A stretch of 9,508 nucleotides of DNA from NCBI GenBank assembly GCA_016302215.1, contig JAEDNZ010000066.1:1-9508 (forward strand). Direction: 5' to 3'. The stretch is from Muribaculaceae bacterium. GTDB lineage: Bacteria > Bacteroidota > Bacteroidia > Bacteroidales > Muribaculaceae. Below, piece after piece: positions 1 through 7,507 of the stretch (its first letter is position 1; the number at the start of each line of letters is the position of its first letter). The notes below the pieces were generated by a model that saw only the letters and a program-made list of their open reading frames with translations, was not told the origin of the DNA and ran no database searches. Made by a program: the position numbers and the translations under genes.

Positions 1-1451
1 TTGTCGAGAGTGATGCTGTAAGGCAGTGTGCCGAGGTTGAGGGTCACCTTGTATGTGCCACCCTCCTCTACCAACATATCAGCGCCACCGAACGAGAGGT
101 TGTCAAACGTGCCACCGAGGTTCACGTCCCAAGCATCGTTAGCGCGGATCTTGAACTTATCGCCGGCTGCGAAGTCAACGGTAGCGGTCCAAGTCTTGTA
201 GTCAGAAGAGTGCGAAAGCTCTACCTTGCCGGCATCGCCCCACTCGTTGAGAGTGCCTACGATGGCGAGGTCGCTGACGGCCACGAGAGTGTATTTCATG
301 GCTGCCATATCAACGCTCACGAAGTAGTAGCCGGTCTTGCCGGTAGTAATCTCAGCGCCGCCCATAGCGATAGAGCCTTCCTCAGCGCCGAGGCCGAAGA
401 TGTTAGCGCTGCCGAAGTCATAGCTATCAGCAATGTTGAATTTGCTGCCGAGGCGAGCAAGGCCGCTGTAGTAGATGCCATCGGTTGAGAAGATACGACC
501 CGTAGCATCAGAGATGCTTGAGCTACCCGGCAAGTAGAGGAGCTTGAACAGGGGCACGAACTCGAAGGTCTGGCTCTCCATATTGATGGTGAAGGTATAT
601 ACACCGGGGGTGGTGAGGCTACCGGTAGCCGGAGTGTAGGTCACATCGCCATCGGCGCTGACTTCCTGACCGCGGAGTATGCCGGCGAGCAGGCTCTCCT
701 CGCCTTCGGGGGTGCCAAACACGGCGTCCTTGACAGCGGGGAACGATGTAATCAGTGTGCCGGCAGCGTCATACACAGAAGCGGGGATGATGCGCCAGCT
801 CCAGCCTTTGGAGGTCTCCTTGATGGTGAAGTCGTGAGTGTAAGTGAAGACGGGGTCTTCATCTACAGTCAGAGCAGAGTGGTTGAGGGCGATACAGTTG
901 TTCTTACGCTGATCCACGAGGATATAGTAAGCATTCTCCAGCTCTATGCCCAGGTCGATAGGAGTGATGTTGGCACGGCCTTCGAGATAGAGGGCATTGT
1001 AGCGCACTACGCTGAGGTCTTTTACAGCATAGACGTTAGCTTTGAAGAAAGCCTGCTTGGTCTTGGCGCTCTTGCCGAGCACATTGACGAATGCAGCCTC
1101 GAGGTCGGCAACCTTGACAACGATGGTGCTGTCTTCGGCCACAGTTACGGGCACTTCAGCAGCACGGCTGAACTCGGCGTCTTTACCTAAGAGGAACTCA
1201 AAGTCGAGCTGGAAGCCGGCAGGCATGTTCTTACATTCAGTGATTTTACCGATAACTACGTTTTCGGTTTGGGCTGCTGTGAGGGCTGGGATGTCATAAG
1301 CATCAGCGAGACGGTTCTCGATGACGAGGTCCTCGGCCTTCATTTTGGCCTCCTGAGGATTTTTTTGGGGCACGCCTTGTGATGTCTCGTCAGCGCAAGA
1401 GGTGACACCCAGTACGAGGGCTCCCAGGAGCAATAAGCCTATTTTTTTCAT
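1..1451 (-). CDS. SusF-like surface glycan-binding lipoprotein, 3' end beyond the window
   Basis: This frame is open from an ATG at 1449-1451 to the window edge: 483 codons and no stop. It begins MKKIGLLLLGALVLGVTSC, a lipoprotein signal peptide with the lipidated Cys at residue 19, followed by an acidic A-D-E-T, which fits surface export in Bacteroidetes. Residues about 22-170 form an N-terminal region I cannot name with certainty (possibly DUF5115/SusF-N like). Beta-rich modules follow at about 174-300, 303-390 and 392-483. The last has the aromatic pattern of SusE/SusF starch-binding modules: VGTLNEWGD, W421 of a KTWTATV strand, FKIRANDAWDVNLGG, then a final GTYKVTL strand. The probable role is to bind polysaccharide outside the outer membrane and feed SusCD. 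It starts 49 bp after the susE-like stop, so it is the fourth gene of the operon. The strand pattern at base 1 suggests the end of a module; either few residues or further modules are missing. The family is fairly secure; SusF orthology and ligand are inferred. Confidence 0.88.
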   Translation of the reverse strand, partial: MKKIGLLLLGALVLGVTSCADETSQGVPQKNPQEAKMKAEDLVIENRLADAYDIPALTAAQTENVVIGKITECKNMPAGFQLDFEFLLGKDAEFSRAAEVPVTVAEDSTIVVKVADLEAAFVNVLGKSAKTKQAFFKANVYAVKDLSVVRYNALYLEGRANITPIDLGIELENAYYILVDQRKNNCIALNHSALTVDEDPVFTYTHDFTIKETSKGWSWRIIPASVYDAAGTLITSFPAVKDAVFGTPEGEESLLAGILRGQEVSADGDVTYTPATGSLTTPGVYTFTINMESQTFEFVPLFKLLYLPGSSSISDATGRIFSTDGIYYSGLARLGSKFNIADSYDFGSANIFGLGAEEGSIAMGGAEITTGKTGYYFVSVDMAAMKYTLVAVSDLAIVGTLNEWGDAGKVELSHSSDYKTWTATVDFAAGDKFKIRANDAWDVNLGGTFDNLSFGGADMLVEEGGTYKVTLNLGTLPYSITLD

Positions 1452-1500
1452 ATTGATATAATTCTTTAATAATTAGACTTTTGATAGGGATAGGTCACTA

Positions 1501-2400
1501 TTATTCGCTGGTGATAGTCAGCGTAGCGGGCTCTTCAGCGAAGTTGGCAACCATATTCATGACGCCACCGGGCCAGTTGGGGAATTTGAAAGAGTCTTTG
1601 GTTTGACGCAGTGACGACTGGAATGTACCGCCGGCGTAGTCGTATTCAACGGGGGAGTCAGAGTCAGTACCATCGGGAGAGCCCCAAGAGTCAGCATCCC
1701 AACCGGTGAGCTTGGTGTAGAAGCGGAAGAGGGCTTCATCACCACCGGCGTTGATGTTGAATGAGCCGTAGTAGATTTGCTCGTCGATGACCTGCTCCAC
1801 GAGAGCCCACTCGGCATAGTGAGCGGCGTTGGCCTCTTCCGGGCCGAGCCAACCTTCGGGCTTACCTACGAGGTAAATCATGCCGGGCTGACGCACGGCT
1901 GCATAAGCGAGGACGTGGTCGAGTTTGATGTAGTTAGACCACACGAGGCTGCCTTCGATTTGAGGCACATAGCCACAGACACGGATGAAGAGTGTGCGCT
2001 CGTCATCGGGAGTCCAGTCCTTGATATCAGAGATACCGCGGAGCGATGACATACCTTCGGCGATGTCCTTCATAGGCACATCGGCGTTGCAGGTAACGAA
2101 GGTGGTGGGGAGGGTATAAACATCGCCGGAGGGGGTGCCATCATCGTTGTAGGGGAAGTCCTCGTCAAACGAAATTTCCACGCTATAGATAGCAGCTGCG
2201 GCAAAGCCCCAATCGGGTTGCGACCAGGTGATGTTGATAGTGCCGCCTTCGTAGAGCTCATAGTACTCTCCGGCGAGGGCAGGCGTGTTGAGCTGAATGC
2301 CCTCGTAAGCCTGGCGGTACTTAGGCTCGGTGTTTTGCTTACAGCTCGACATACCGAGCACGGCAACACCGACCGCTAAAAGAAAAGCTATTTTTTTCAT
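1501..2400 (-). CDS. SusE-like outer-membrane glycan-binding lipoprotein
   Basis: The 299-residue product begins with a lipoprotein signal peptide ending LGMSSC, with the lipidated Cys at residue 20. Residues about 37-160 look like the SusE N-terminal Ig-like domain: an NTPALAGEYYEL start, then INITWSQPDWGFAAAAIYSV, the usual 'W...DYG....Y..EI' pattern. A second beta-rich module spans about 173-299. It starts MIYLVGKPEGW and carries several aromatics (W184, W198, W234, W239, W276) of the kind that stack on sugar rings in SusE/SusF modules. B. thetaiotaomicron SusE is longer, with two binding modules; here only one is present, so this is a short relative. The gene lies 40 bp after the susD stop and 49 bp before the susF-like start, so it is probably cotranscribed. 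The expected role is surface binding of the operon's glycan, most likely an alpha-glucan. The start is followed at once by seven A's (ATG AAA AAA ATA). Family call good; ligand inferred. Confidence 0.88.
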   Translation of the reverse strand: MKKIAFLLAVGVAVLGMSSCKQNTEPKYRQAYEGIQLNTPALAGEYYELYEGGTINITWSQPDWGFAAAAIYSVEISFDEDFPYNDDGTPSGDVYTLPTTFVTCNADVPMKDIAEGMSSLRGISDIKDWTPDDERTLFIRVCGYVPQIEGSLVWSNYIKLDHVLAYAAVRQPGMIYLVGKPEGWLGPEEANAAHYAEWALVEQVIDEQIYYGSFNINAGGDEALFRFYTKLTGWDADSWGSPDGTDSDSPVEYDYAGGTFQSSLRQTKDSFKFPNWPGGVMNMVANFAEEPATLTITSE

Positions 2401-2440
2401 TGTTAGAAATACTCTTTATTGGCGTTATACGGAGAGTTGA

Positions 2441-4105
2441 TTAATAGCCCGTGTTTTGGTCATACTTAGAGAAGGAGATAACCTTTGACGGGATGGGGAA
2501 GAGGTTGTAACGCTCAGAGGTGGCAGCACCGGTCTGCACGCCGCCCTTCCAGTTCCAGATGTAAGCACTGCCGGCATACTTGCCGTGACGCACGAGAGCG
2601 GTGCGGCGGTCGTTTTCGCCGTAGAGCTCGCGGTCGCGCTCAGCGAGGATATTGGCAGCGGTGAGCTTGGCAGCATCCCAAGCCTCGACACCGGCACGGC
2701 CACGCACATAGTTGACATAGCGGAGAGCGTCAGAAGCGCTGCCGACACCGCCGAGGATGTGAGCCTCAGCAGCGGAGAGGTAGATTTCGGCGAGACGGAT
2801 CACTGTCCAATCGGCATCAGCAAACGCGTTGCCCTGGCCGTCGGGCGAGTTGGCGAGGTCAATCTGGCCATCTACGGTGTAAGCATAGTTGGTATATTTC
2901 AGAGGAGCGTAGCCCTGACCGTAGCCGGCGTTACCCATGATGGTATTGTTGTCGATAACGAAGCCATCTTTTGATGTCTTCCAGATAGAGGCGCGCAGGT
3001 CGGGGGTGACACCATTCTTGTCAAAGCCGAAGAGCTCGGAGAGCTGCTGGCGAGCCACCATACATGTCCACTGGGCATTGAGGTTGCAGTCGGTGATTGA
3101 CGAGATGCCATCGTAAGAGCCGCAAGAAGCAGCGATGTAGAAGGTAGAGCCGCCGTATGACTGCATAGACTTGCCATCTTGAGGCAGCGACCATATCAGC
3201 TCGTTGACGCGACCGCCGCCGGCTGCATACTGGTCGTTGTTGGCGCCGAAGAGAGCGAGGTAGCTCTCGGCGAGGCCTGAGCCTGCATAGCCGCCGTTGT
3301 GGTTAGCTATAATCTTCTGGCAGATGTTCCAGCACTTGTCGTACATCGGGGTGCCGGTCCAGGTGGCAGCGTTGAGATAGAACTTGGCGAGGAGCGCATC
3401 GCAAGCCTCTTTGCCTACATAGCCGTAAGCGGGAGTGGCATAGCTCTCACCATACTCGGCAGAGACAGCCTCAAGGCCGGCAACGACGGTGTTGAAGAGC
3501 TCGGCGCGCTGCATCTGGCGAGGCTCGGTGCCGGCGAGGTCGTTCTCGTCAACATAACCGGCATTGCCAAAGCAGTCGATAGCATAGAAGAAAGCGAGGC
3601 CGCGCACTATCTTGGCCTGGCGGATATACTCGGCGATGCGAGCGGGGTCAGCGCCTTCGAAGGCACCGCCCTGAGCGGTCTGGATAAACTGGTTGCAGAC
3701 AGCCACCACCTCGTAGATACGCGAGTAAGCGGCATACATCACCTCATTGTCGGGAGCGAAGTTCATGGTCACCAACTCATAATAGCCGGCATCGTTGAAC
3801 TGCAGCCACGAGTAGTTGTCAGTAGTGATTTCGTTGAGGTTGAAGATGGTGCGGGTGAACGTACCGGCACCGGCATCACCAAAACCAAGGGCTGAAGAGC
3901 CGGCACCGCCGTTACCGGCAGTAGCCATCACCTGATAGAGCTGAGTAGCGCAGCGCTCGAGATAGCCCTCGGGGTCATCGGAGAACGATTCTGAGGTCAG
4001 CTCGTTGGGGTTTTTCACGGGCACATCGAGGTCGCCAACGCACGAGGTAGTGCACATAGCGGAGGCTACGCCGACGGCAATGAAAAATTTATTTAAAGTT
4101 TTCAT
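2441..4105 (-). CDS. susD: SusD-family starch-binding outer-membrane lipoprotein
   Basis: The 554-residue product caps the SusC porin and delivers oligosaccharide to it. The signal peptide ends CTTSC, with the lipidated Cys at residue 22. The body follows the SusD plan: an N-terminal helical/TPR-like part (AAYSRIYEVVAVCNQFI, IRQAKIVRGLAFFYAIDCFG), then a SusD/RagB C-terminal domain with VIRLAEIYLSAAEAHI at 435-450 and a YIWNWKGG motif at 515-522. From memory, the match to B. thetaiotaomicron SusD itself is strong: FTRTIFNLNEITTD, QSYGGSTF and QWTCMVAR align with its starch-site segments. R85, Y317 and W346 fall where SusD has Arg81, Tyr296 and Trp320. Trp98 and Asn101 are apparently replaced by Q102 and D105. 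This supports an alpha-glucan ligand, inferred and not shown. The gene starts 31 bp after the susC stop. Start chosen because MKTLNKFFIAVG gives a proper signal peptide n-region. Confidence 0.96.
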   Translation of the reverse strand: MKTLNKFFIAVGVASAMCTTSCVGDLDVPVKNPNELTSESFSDDPEGYLERCATQLYQVMATAGNGGAGSSALGFGDAGAGTFTRTIFNLNEITTDNYSWLQFNDAGYYELVTMNFAPDNEVMYAAYSRIYEVVAVCNQFIQTAQGGAFEGADPARIAEYIRQAKIVRGLAFFYAIDCFGNAGYVDENDLAGTEPRQMQRAELFNTVVAGLEAVSAEYGESYATPAYGYVGKEACDALLAKFYLNAATWTGTPMYDKCWNICQKIIANHNGGYAGSGLAESYLALFGANNDQYAAGGGRVNELIWSLPQDGKSMQSYGGSTFYIAASCGSYDGISSITDCNLNAQWTCMVARQQLSELFGFDKNGVTPDLRASIWKTSKDGFVIDNNTIMGNAGYGQGYAPLKYTNYAYTVDGQIDLANSPDGQGNAFADADWTVIRLAEIYLSAAEAHILGGVGSASDALRYVNYVRGRAGVEAWDAAKLTAANILAERDRELYGENDRRTALVRHGKYAGSAYIWNWKGGVQTGAATSERYNLFPIPSKVISFSKYDQNTGY

Positions 4106-4125
4106 ATCTATATATTCTTTTTTCG

Positions 4126-4137
4126 ATTACCGGTAAT
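4126..4137. repeat. Perfect 12-bp palindrome at the susC/susD junction
   Basis: ATTACCGGTAAT reads identically on both strands. It fills the first part of the 31-bp gap between susC and susD and includes the first base of the susC stop triplet (4137-4139). In the mRNA it is followed by CGAAAAAAG, not a U-run, so it is not an intrinsic terminator in the direction of transcription. It could act as a small processing or stability element between cistrons, or be chance. Confidence 0.5.
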
Positions 4138-7100
4138 TAGAAAGTAGCCACGAGGCCGAGCGATACAGTCATAGGACGCGGGTAAGCGTTGTTATCCACA
4201 CCGCTGGCGATTTCGGGGTCAAGACCTTTATATTTGGTGATTACGAAGGGGTTTTGCACGGCAGCGAAGAGGCGCAGACGCAGTTTCTCCTTGAGGAGGT
4301 TCTCCCAGGTGTAACCGAGGGTAATGTTATCGCAGCGCACAAAGCCGGCGTTCTCCAGGAAGTAGTCGCTGCGCACGAGGTTGGTGACAGCGGTACCATC
4401 GTTGAAGTAGTAGTCGCTCACGAGGATGTTGTTGACGATATTGCCTTGACCCTCGATGTTGTAGATATTGGTGTTGCGGGCACGCATACCATTATATACA
4501 TAGTTGCCGATGCTGGCACGGAGAGTGAAGCCGAGATCCCAGTGCTTCCATGAGAAGTTGTTGGTCCATGTCATGGTCACCTTCGGGTCGCGTGAGTGCT
4601 TAATCACGAGGTCGTTAGAGTCGATGGTGCCATCGCCGTTTTGGTCAACATAGCAGTTGGGCACGGGGAAGCCGTCAGCGTCATAAACCTGCTCGAGGAC
4701 GCGGAACGAACCGGCGGGATATCCCACTTTGTGCACACCGATAGCGCCGGCGTTCTCAGAAGCGGGGTTGCCCATAGCGTCGAGGGTGAAAGACTCATCT
4801 TCCTCAGCCGAGCCGGTGAGGGCTGTAATCTCGTTTTTGTTCCAAGCCACGTTGAAGCCTGTGCTCCACACAAAGTCTTTGGTAACGACGGGCTTGGCAC
4901 CGATGTTGAGCTCGAGACCTACGTTCTGGAGGTCACCGATGTTGCGAGTCATAGCGTTGGTGGTGGTCATACCTGCGGGGATGGGCACGTAAGCGAGGAG
5001 GTCCTTGGTCTTACGCAGATACCATTCGAGGCTTGCTGTGATGCGGTTGTTGAGCCAGCCGGCATCGATACCTACGTTCCATGTGGTGGTTTCCTCCCAC
5101 TTGGTGTTAGCATCGTAAGCGTTGGGGAAGAGAGGGTTGATCCACTCGCCGGTGGTGGCAGAGGGATAATAAACCGAAGGCTGAGAGATAGAGTACTTAG
5201 CCACGTAGGTGTTGTACGAACCTATATCCTGCTGACCGGTAACACCCCAGCCCAGACGGAGCTTGAATTCGCTCCACTTGTCGGCGTATTTCTCGAAGAA
5301 GTCCATATTGTTGATCTTCCAGCCGAGAGCCACAGCGGGGAAGAGACCCCAACGGGTTTCCTTGGCGAAACGAGAGGTGCCGTCATCACGAAGGGTGAAG
5401 GTCACCAGGTAAGTGTCATCGAAGATGTAGTTCAAACGGCCGAAGAACGAAACGAGGTTGTACTGGTTGCCGTCAACGCCCACATAGTTGCGCTGCTCGT
5501 CGGTGTCACCGTAAGCATAGCCGATGTTGGCATCAGAAGCAGGGTCTTCAACCATATTCCAGGCGTTGGTAGCAGCATCGTATGTCGAGGTGTAGCCGCG
5601 AGTGTTGATGCGAGTCTGATAGCGACGGTGCCAGTCATTGCGCTGCCAAGAGTAGCCGACCATTACGTCGAGGTTTGACTTGATGGCTGCAAATTCCTTC
5701 TTATAGTTGGCATAGAAGTCGAGGAGGGTATTGCGAGAGAGCTGGTAGTTGTAGTAGTGCTGACCGGCACCATTGTTGTAGTTGCTCTTCCATGATTGGG
5801 GCGAGTTTTGAGCGGTGTACTCGTTGGTCTCACCTTTCACTACATCATAACCGAGGTTGAGGTTGAGGTGCAGCTCCGGGAGGAAGTGGAGAGCATAGTC
5901 AATCTGGAGGTTGCCGTTAGATGTCAACATCTTGTTTTGGCTGTCGCGGCACTCAAGCAGAGCCAGCGGGTTGTAAGAGCCGTTGGTCTCAAGGTTGCCA
6001 TCGTTGTTGATGAGCGAGGTGTAGCCACCGAAGGGCACCAAGCCGTTGTTGGCCACATTGGTGTAGGCGGTCATCACGGGCAGTGTGGGGTTGAACGTCA
6101 GAGCGGCACCCACAGCGCCGGTGTCGGCGTTTTTATCGCGCATGTACGAGCCTTTGACGTTAGCGCTAACTTGGAGCTTGCCGTCAAAGAAGCGAGGAGT
6201 GAGGTTGAAGCCCACGGTGGTGCGCTGCATTGAAGATGTCTTGAGGATACCGTTGTTGTCAGTATAAGAAACGCTGACGCGATAGGGGAGGAAGCCCACG
6301 GTGCCGCCGACGCTCAGGTTGTAGTCTTGAGAGAACGAAGTGCGGTAGATTTGGTCTTGCCAGTCGGTATTGGCATCGCCCAGGAGCTCAACAGCGTGGT
6401 CTGAGCAGTGCTCCTTAACCATAGCGCGGAAAGCATCGCCGTCAAGCACATCCCAGCGGCGAGAGGCGGTGTTCATGTGCCAGTTGGCAGAGAAGTTGAC
6501 CTGCGGACGGCCAGATTGACCTTTCTTGGTGGTTATGATGATGACACCGTTAGAAGCGCGGCTACCATAGATGGCGGTAGCAGAAGCGTCCTTGAGGATG
6601 GTGAGGCTCTCGATGTTGTCAGGAGCAACCATGGTCAGAGCGTTGGCAGAGCCGTAGTTACCCGACATGGGCACACCGTCGATAACGACGAGGGGGTCAT
6701 TGTTAGCGTTGAGCGAGGCACCACCACGGATACGGATTTGAGCGCCGGCTGAGGGGTTACCACCATCGGTAGTAACAACGACACCGGGGCTTGCACCTAC
6801 GAGGAGGTCGTTGGCTGAAGTAGCGAGGCCGGCCTCGATATCATCGGGCTTGATGACTGCTACAGAGCCGGTAGCATCTTTTTTCTTGACAGTACCGTAA
6901 CCTACGGCTACCACTTCCTGGAGGGCAACAGCGCCGGTAGAGAAGTGCACGTCAATGTTGGTGCGGCCCTCGACAGCTACAGTCTGCGAGTCACATCCAA
7001 CGAAAGAGAATACCAAAGTGGCATCGGGCGCTACTTCGATAGTATAGCGACCGTCGATGTCAGTGACCACGCCCACGTTTGTGAGGCCTTGGACAGAGAC

Positions 7101-7247
7101 GCTCGCGCCAATACACTCAAGTCCGTCGGGCTCATAGACCGTACCGGACACGGTGATTTTTTGCGCTAAAGCCGGGAAAGCGAGACCCAATAGCATTGCT
7201 ATGGCAAGCCACGCTTTCCGATTCATTTGTAAACAAATGTTCTTCAT
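4137..7247 (-). CDS. susC: SusC-family TonB-dependent outer-membrane transporter
   Basis: The 1036-residue product is an outer-membrane porin importing oligosaccharides with TonB/ExbBD energy, gated by the SusD lid. A Sec signal peptide ends FPALA before Q29. Residues about 31-112 are a CarboxypepD_reg-like beta-sandwich (ITVSGTVYEPDG, DIDGRYTIEV). The TonB-box-like segment LQEVVAVGYGTVKKKDATGS at about 109-128 leads into the plug (about 125-243), with IRIRGG at 171, DGVP at 190 and the family signature ILKDASATAIYGSRASNGV ending near 235. The rest is a beta-barrel closing with the terminal F1036 typical of Bam substrates. A Ca-binding-like loop DQNGDGTIDSNDL lies near 865-877. There is no STN domain between signal peptide and beta-sandwich, so anti-sigma/ECF signalling through this protein is unlikely. 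An in-frame AUG at codon 8 (7224-7226) gives an equally good signal peptide (MNRKAWLAIAMLL), so the true start is open. It is the first gene of the operon, after a 343-bp leader. Confidence 0.97.
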   Translation of the reverse strand: MKNICLQMNRKAWLAIAMLLGLAFPALAQKITVSGTVYEPDGLECIGASVSVQGLTNVGVVTDIDGRYTIEVAPDATLVFSFVGCDSQTVAVEGRTNIDVHFSTGAVALQEVVAVGYGTVKKKDATGSVAVIKPDDIEAGLATSANDLLVGASPGVVVTTDGGNPSAGAQIRIRGGASLNANNDPLVVIDGVPMSGNYGSANALTMVAPDNIESLTILKDASATAIYGSRASNGVIIITTKKGQSGRPQVNFSANWHMNTASRRWDVLDGDAFRAMVKEHCSDHAVELLGDANTDWQDQIYRTSFSQDYNLSVGGTVGFLPYRVSVSYTDNNGILKTSSMQRTTVGFNLTPRFFDGKLQVSANVKGSYMRDKNADTGAVGAALTFNPTLPVMTAYTNVANNGLVPFGGYTSLINNDGNLETNGSYNPLALLECRDSQNKMLTSNGNLQIDYALHFLPELHLNLNLGYDVVKGETNEYTAQNSPQSWKSNYNNGAGQHYYNYQLSRNTLLDFYANYKKEFAAIKSNLDVMVGYSWQRNDWHRRYQTRINTRGYTSTYDAATNAWNMVEDPASDANIGYAYGDTDEQRNYVGVDGNQYNLVSFFGRLNYIFDDTYLVTFTLRDDGTSRFAKETRWGLFPAVALGWKINNMDFFEKYADKWSEFKLRLGWGVTGQQDIGSYNTYVAKYSISQPSVYYPSATTGEWINPLFPNAYDANTKWEETTTWNVGIDAGWLNNRITASLEWYLRKTKDLLAYVPIPAGMTTTNAMTRNIGDLQNVGLELNIGAKPVVTKDFVWSTGFNVAWNKNEITALTGSAEEDESFTLDAMGNPASENAGAIGVHKVGYPAGSFRVLEQVYDADGFPVPNCYVDQNGDGTIDSNDLVIKHSRDPKVTMTWTNNFSWKHWDLGFTLRASIGNYVYNGMRARNTNIYNIEGQGNIVNNILVSDYYFNDGTAVTNLVRSDYFLENAGFVRCDNITLGYTWENLLKEKLRLRLFAAVQNPFVITKYKGLDPEIASGVDNNAYPRPMTVSLGLVATF
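7224..7239. repeat. Inverted repeat over the first codons of susC
   Basis: CATTTGT and ACAAATG are perfect 7-bp arms separated by two bases. In the mRNA this gives a 6-bp stem with a UUUA tetraloop lying over codons 4-8 of the longer susC reading, and the 3' arm ends exactly with the alternative start AUG of codon 8. It could tune translation initiation, be an operator-like DNA site if the real start is codon 8, or be chance. Confidence 0.5.
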
Positions 7248-7302
7248 GCAAGAGGTTTTTAAGTTGAACAGTTAATATTTATAATCTCTATTATTTACTA
7301 AT

Positions 7303-7332
7303 CACAATAGCAGCCAAAAATGGCATTGTCAA
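7303..7332 (-). promoter_or_regulatory. Candidate susC promoter (weak match)
   Basis: Read on the minus strand, a TTG at 7332-7330 is followed after 20 bases by TATTGTG at 7309-7303. The spacing resembles the Bacteroides sigma-ABfr arrangement (TTG near -33, TAnnTTTG near -7), but the -7 box is a poor match. A start just below 7300 would leave a 5' leader of about 50 nt. No better TAnnTTTG match with a properly spaced TTG was found between 7247 and 7590; TTAATTTG at 7472-7465 differs from the consensus by one base but lacks an upstream TTG. A weak core promoter would fit an activator-dependent operon. Confidence 0.25.
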
Positions 7333-7335
7333 CTT

Positions 7336-7350
7336 CGCACCGGACGTGCG
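7336..7350. repeat. GC-rich hairpin in the susC leader
   Basis: CGCAC and GTGCG are perfect 5-bp arms around a 5-base loop (CGGAC), at the start of a GC-rich patch that continues to about 7363 inside an AT-rich leader. It sits just upstream of the candidate -33 TTG, where an activator could bind. No U-run follows on the minus strand, so it is not an intrinsic terminator. Confidence 0.35.
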
Positions 7351-7371
7351 GCCCGGCATGTCGCCTACGTA

Positions 7372-7422
7372 AATGCATGAAACACAATGATTTGAGTGGA
7401 TTTAGATTAGTTCTCATGCATT
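7372..7422. repeat. Inverted repeat with 9-bp arms, ATGCAT in each arm
   Basis: AATGCATGA at 7372-7380 and TCATGCATT at 7414-7422 are exact reverse complements separated by 33 bp; allowing one bulged C extends pairing by two more A/T pairs. Each arm contains the palindrome ATGCAT, and the two ATGCAT cores are 43 bp apart, about four helical turns, which would place them on the same DNA face. This is the layout expected of a cooperative two-site operator. It lies 125-175 bp upstream of susC. Role inferred. Confidence 0.5.
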
Positions 7423-7429
7423 GATTCAA

Positions 7430-7455
7430 GGTATATTGACTATACCACAAGTGGT
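7430..7455. repeat. Two overlapping inverted repeats upstream of susC
   Basis: GGTATA (7430-7435) and TATACC (7441-7446) are perfect 6-bp arms around TTGAC. Overlapping it, ACCAC (7444-7448) and GTGGT (7451-7455) are perfect 5-bp arms around AA. The palindrome TTGATTCAA ends one base before the first arm. Such stacking suggests protein-binding sites for control of the Sus operon, possibly a SusR-like or hybrid two-component regulator. Each repeat alone is short enough to be chance. Confidence 0.4.
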
Positions 7456-7507
7456 TTGCAGCTACAAATTAAGCCATTTTTTTTCACATTTAAGTATATT
7501 TCACAGC

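Noticed and set aside
317..1299. Short open frames at 317-604 (minus) and 834-1190, 1042-1299 (plus)
   Set aside because: All overlap the susF-like gene, whose frame has a signal peptide and domain structure over its whole length; the short frames show low-complexity Ser/Ala/Thr or no pattern.
4596..5678. Plus-strand open frame of 360 codons antisense to susC
   Set aside because: It lies wholly inside susC, has no recognisable domain, and its composition follows from the mirrored codon usage of the sense gene. Similar mirror frames occur opposite susD (3299-3895) and the other genes.
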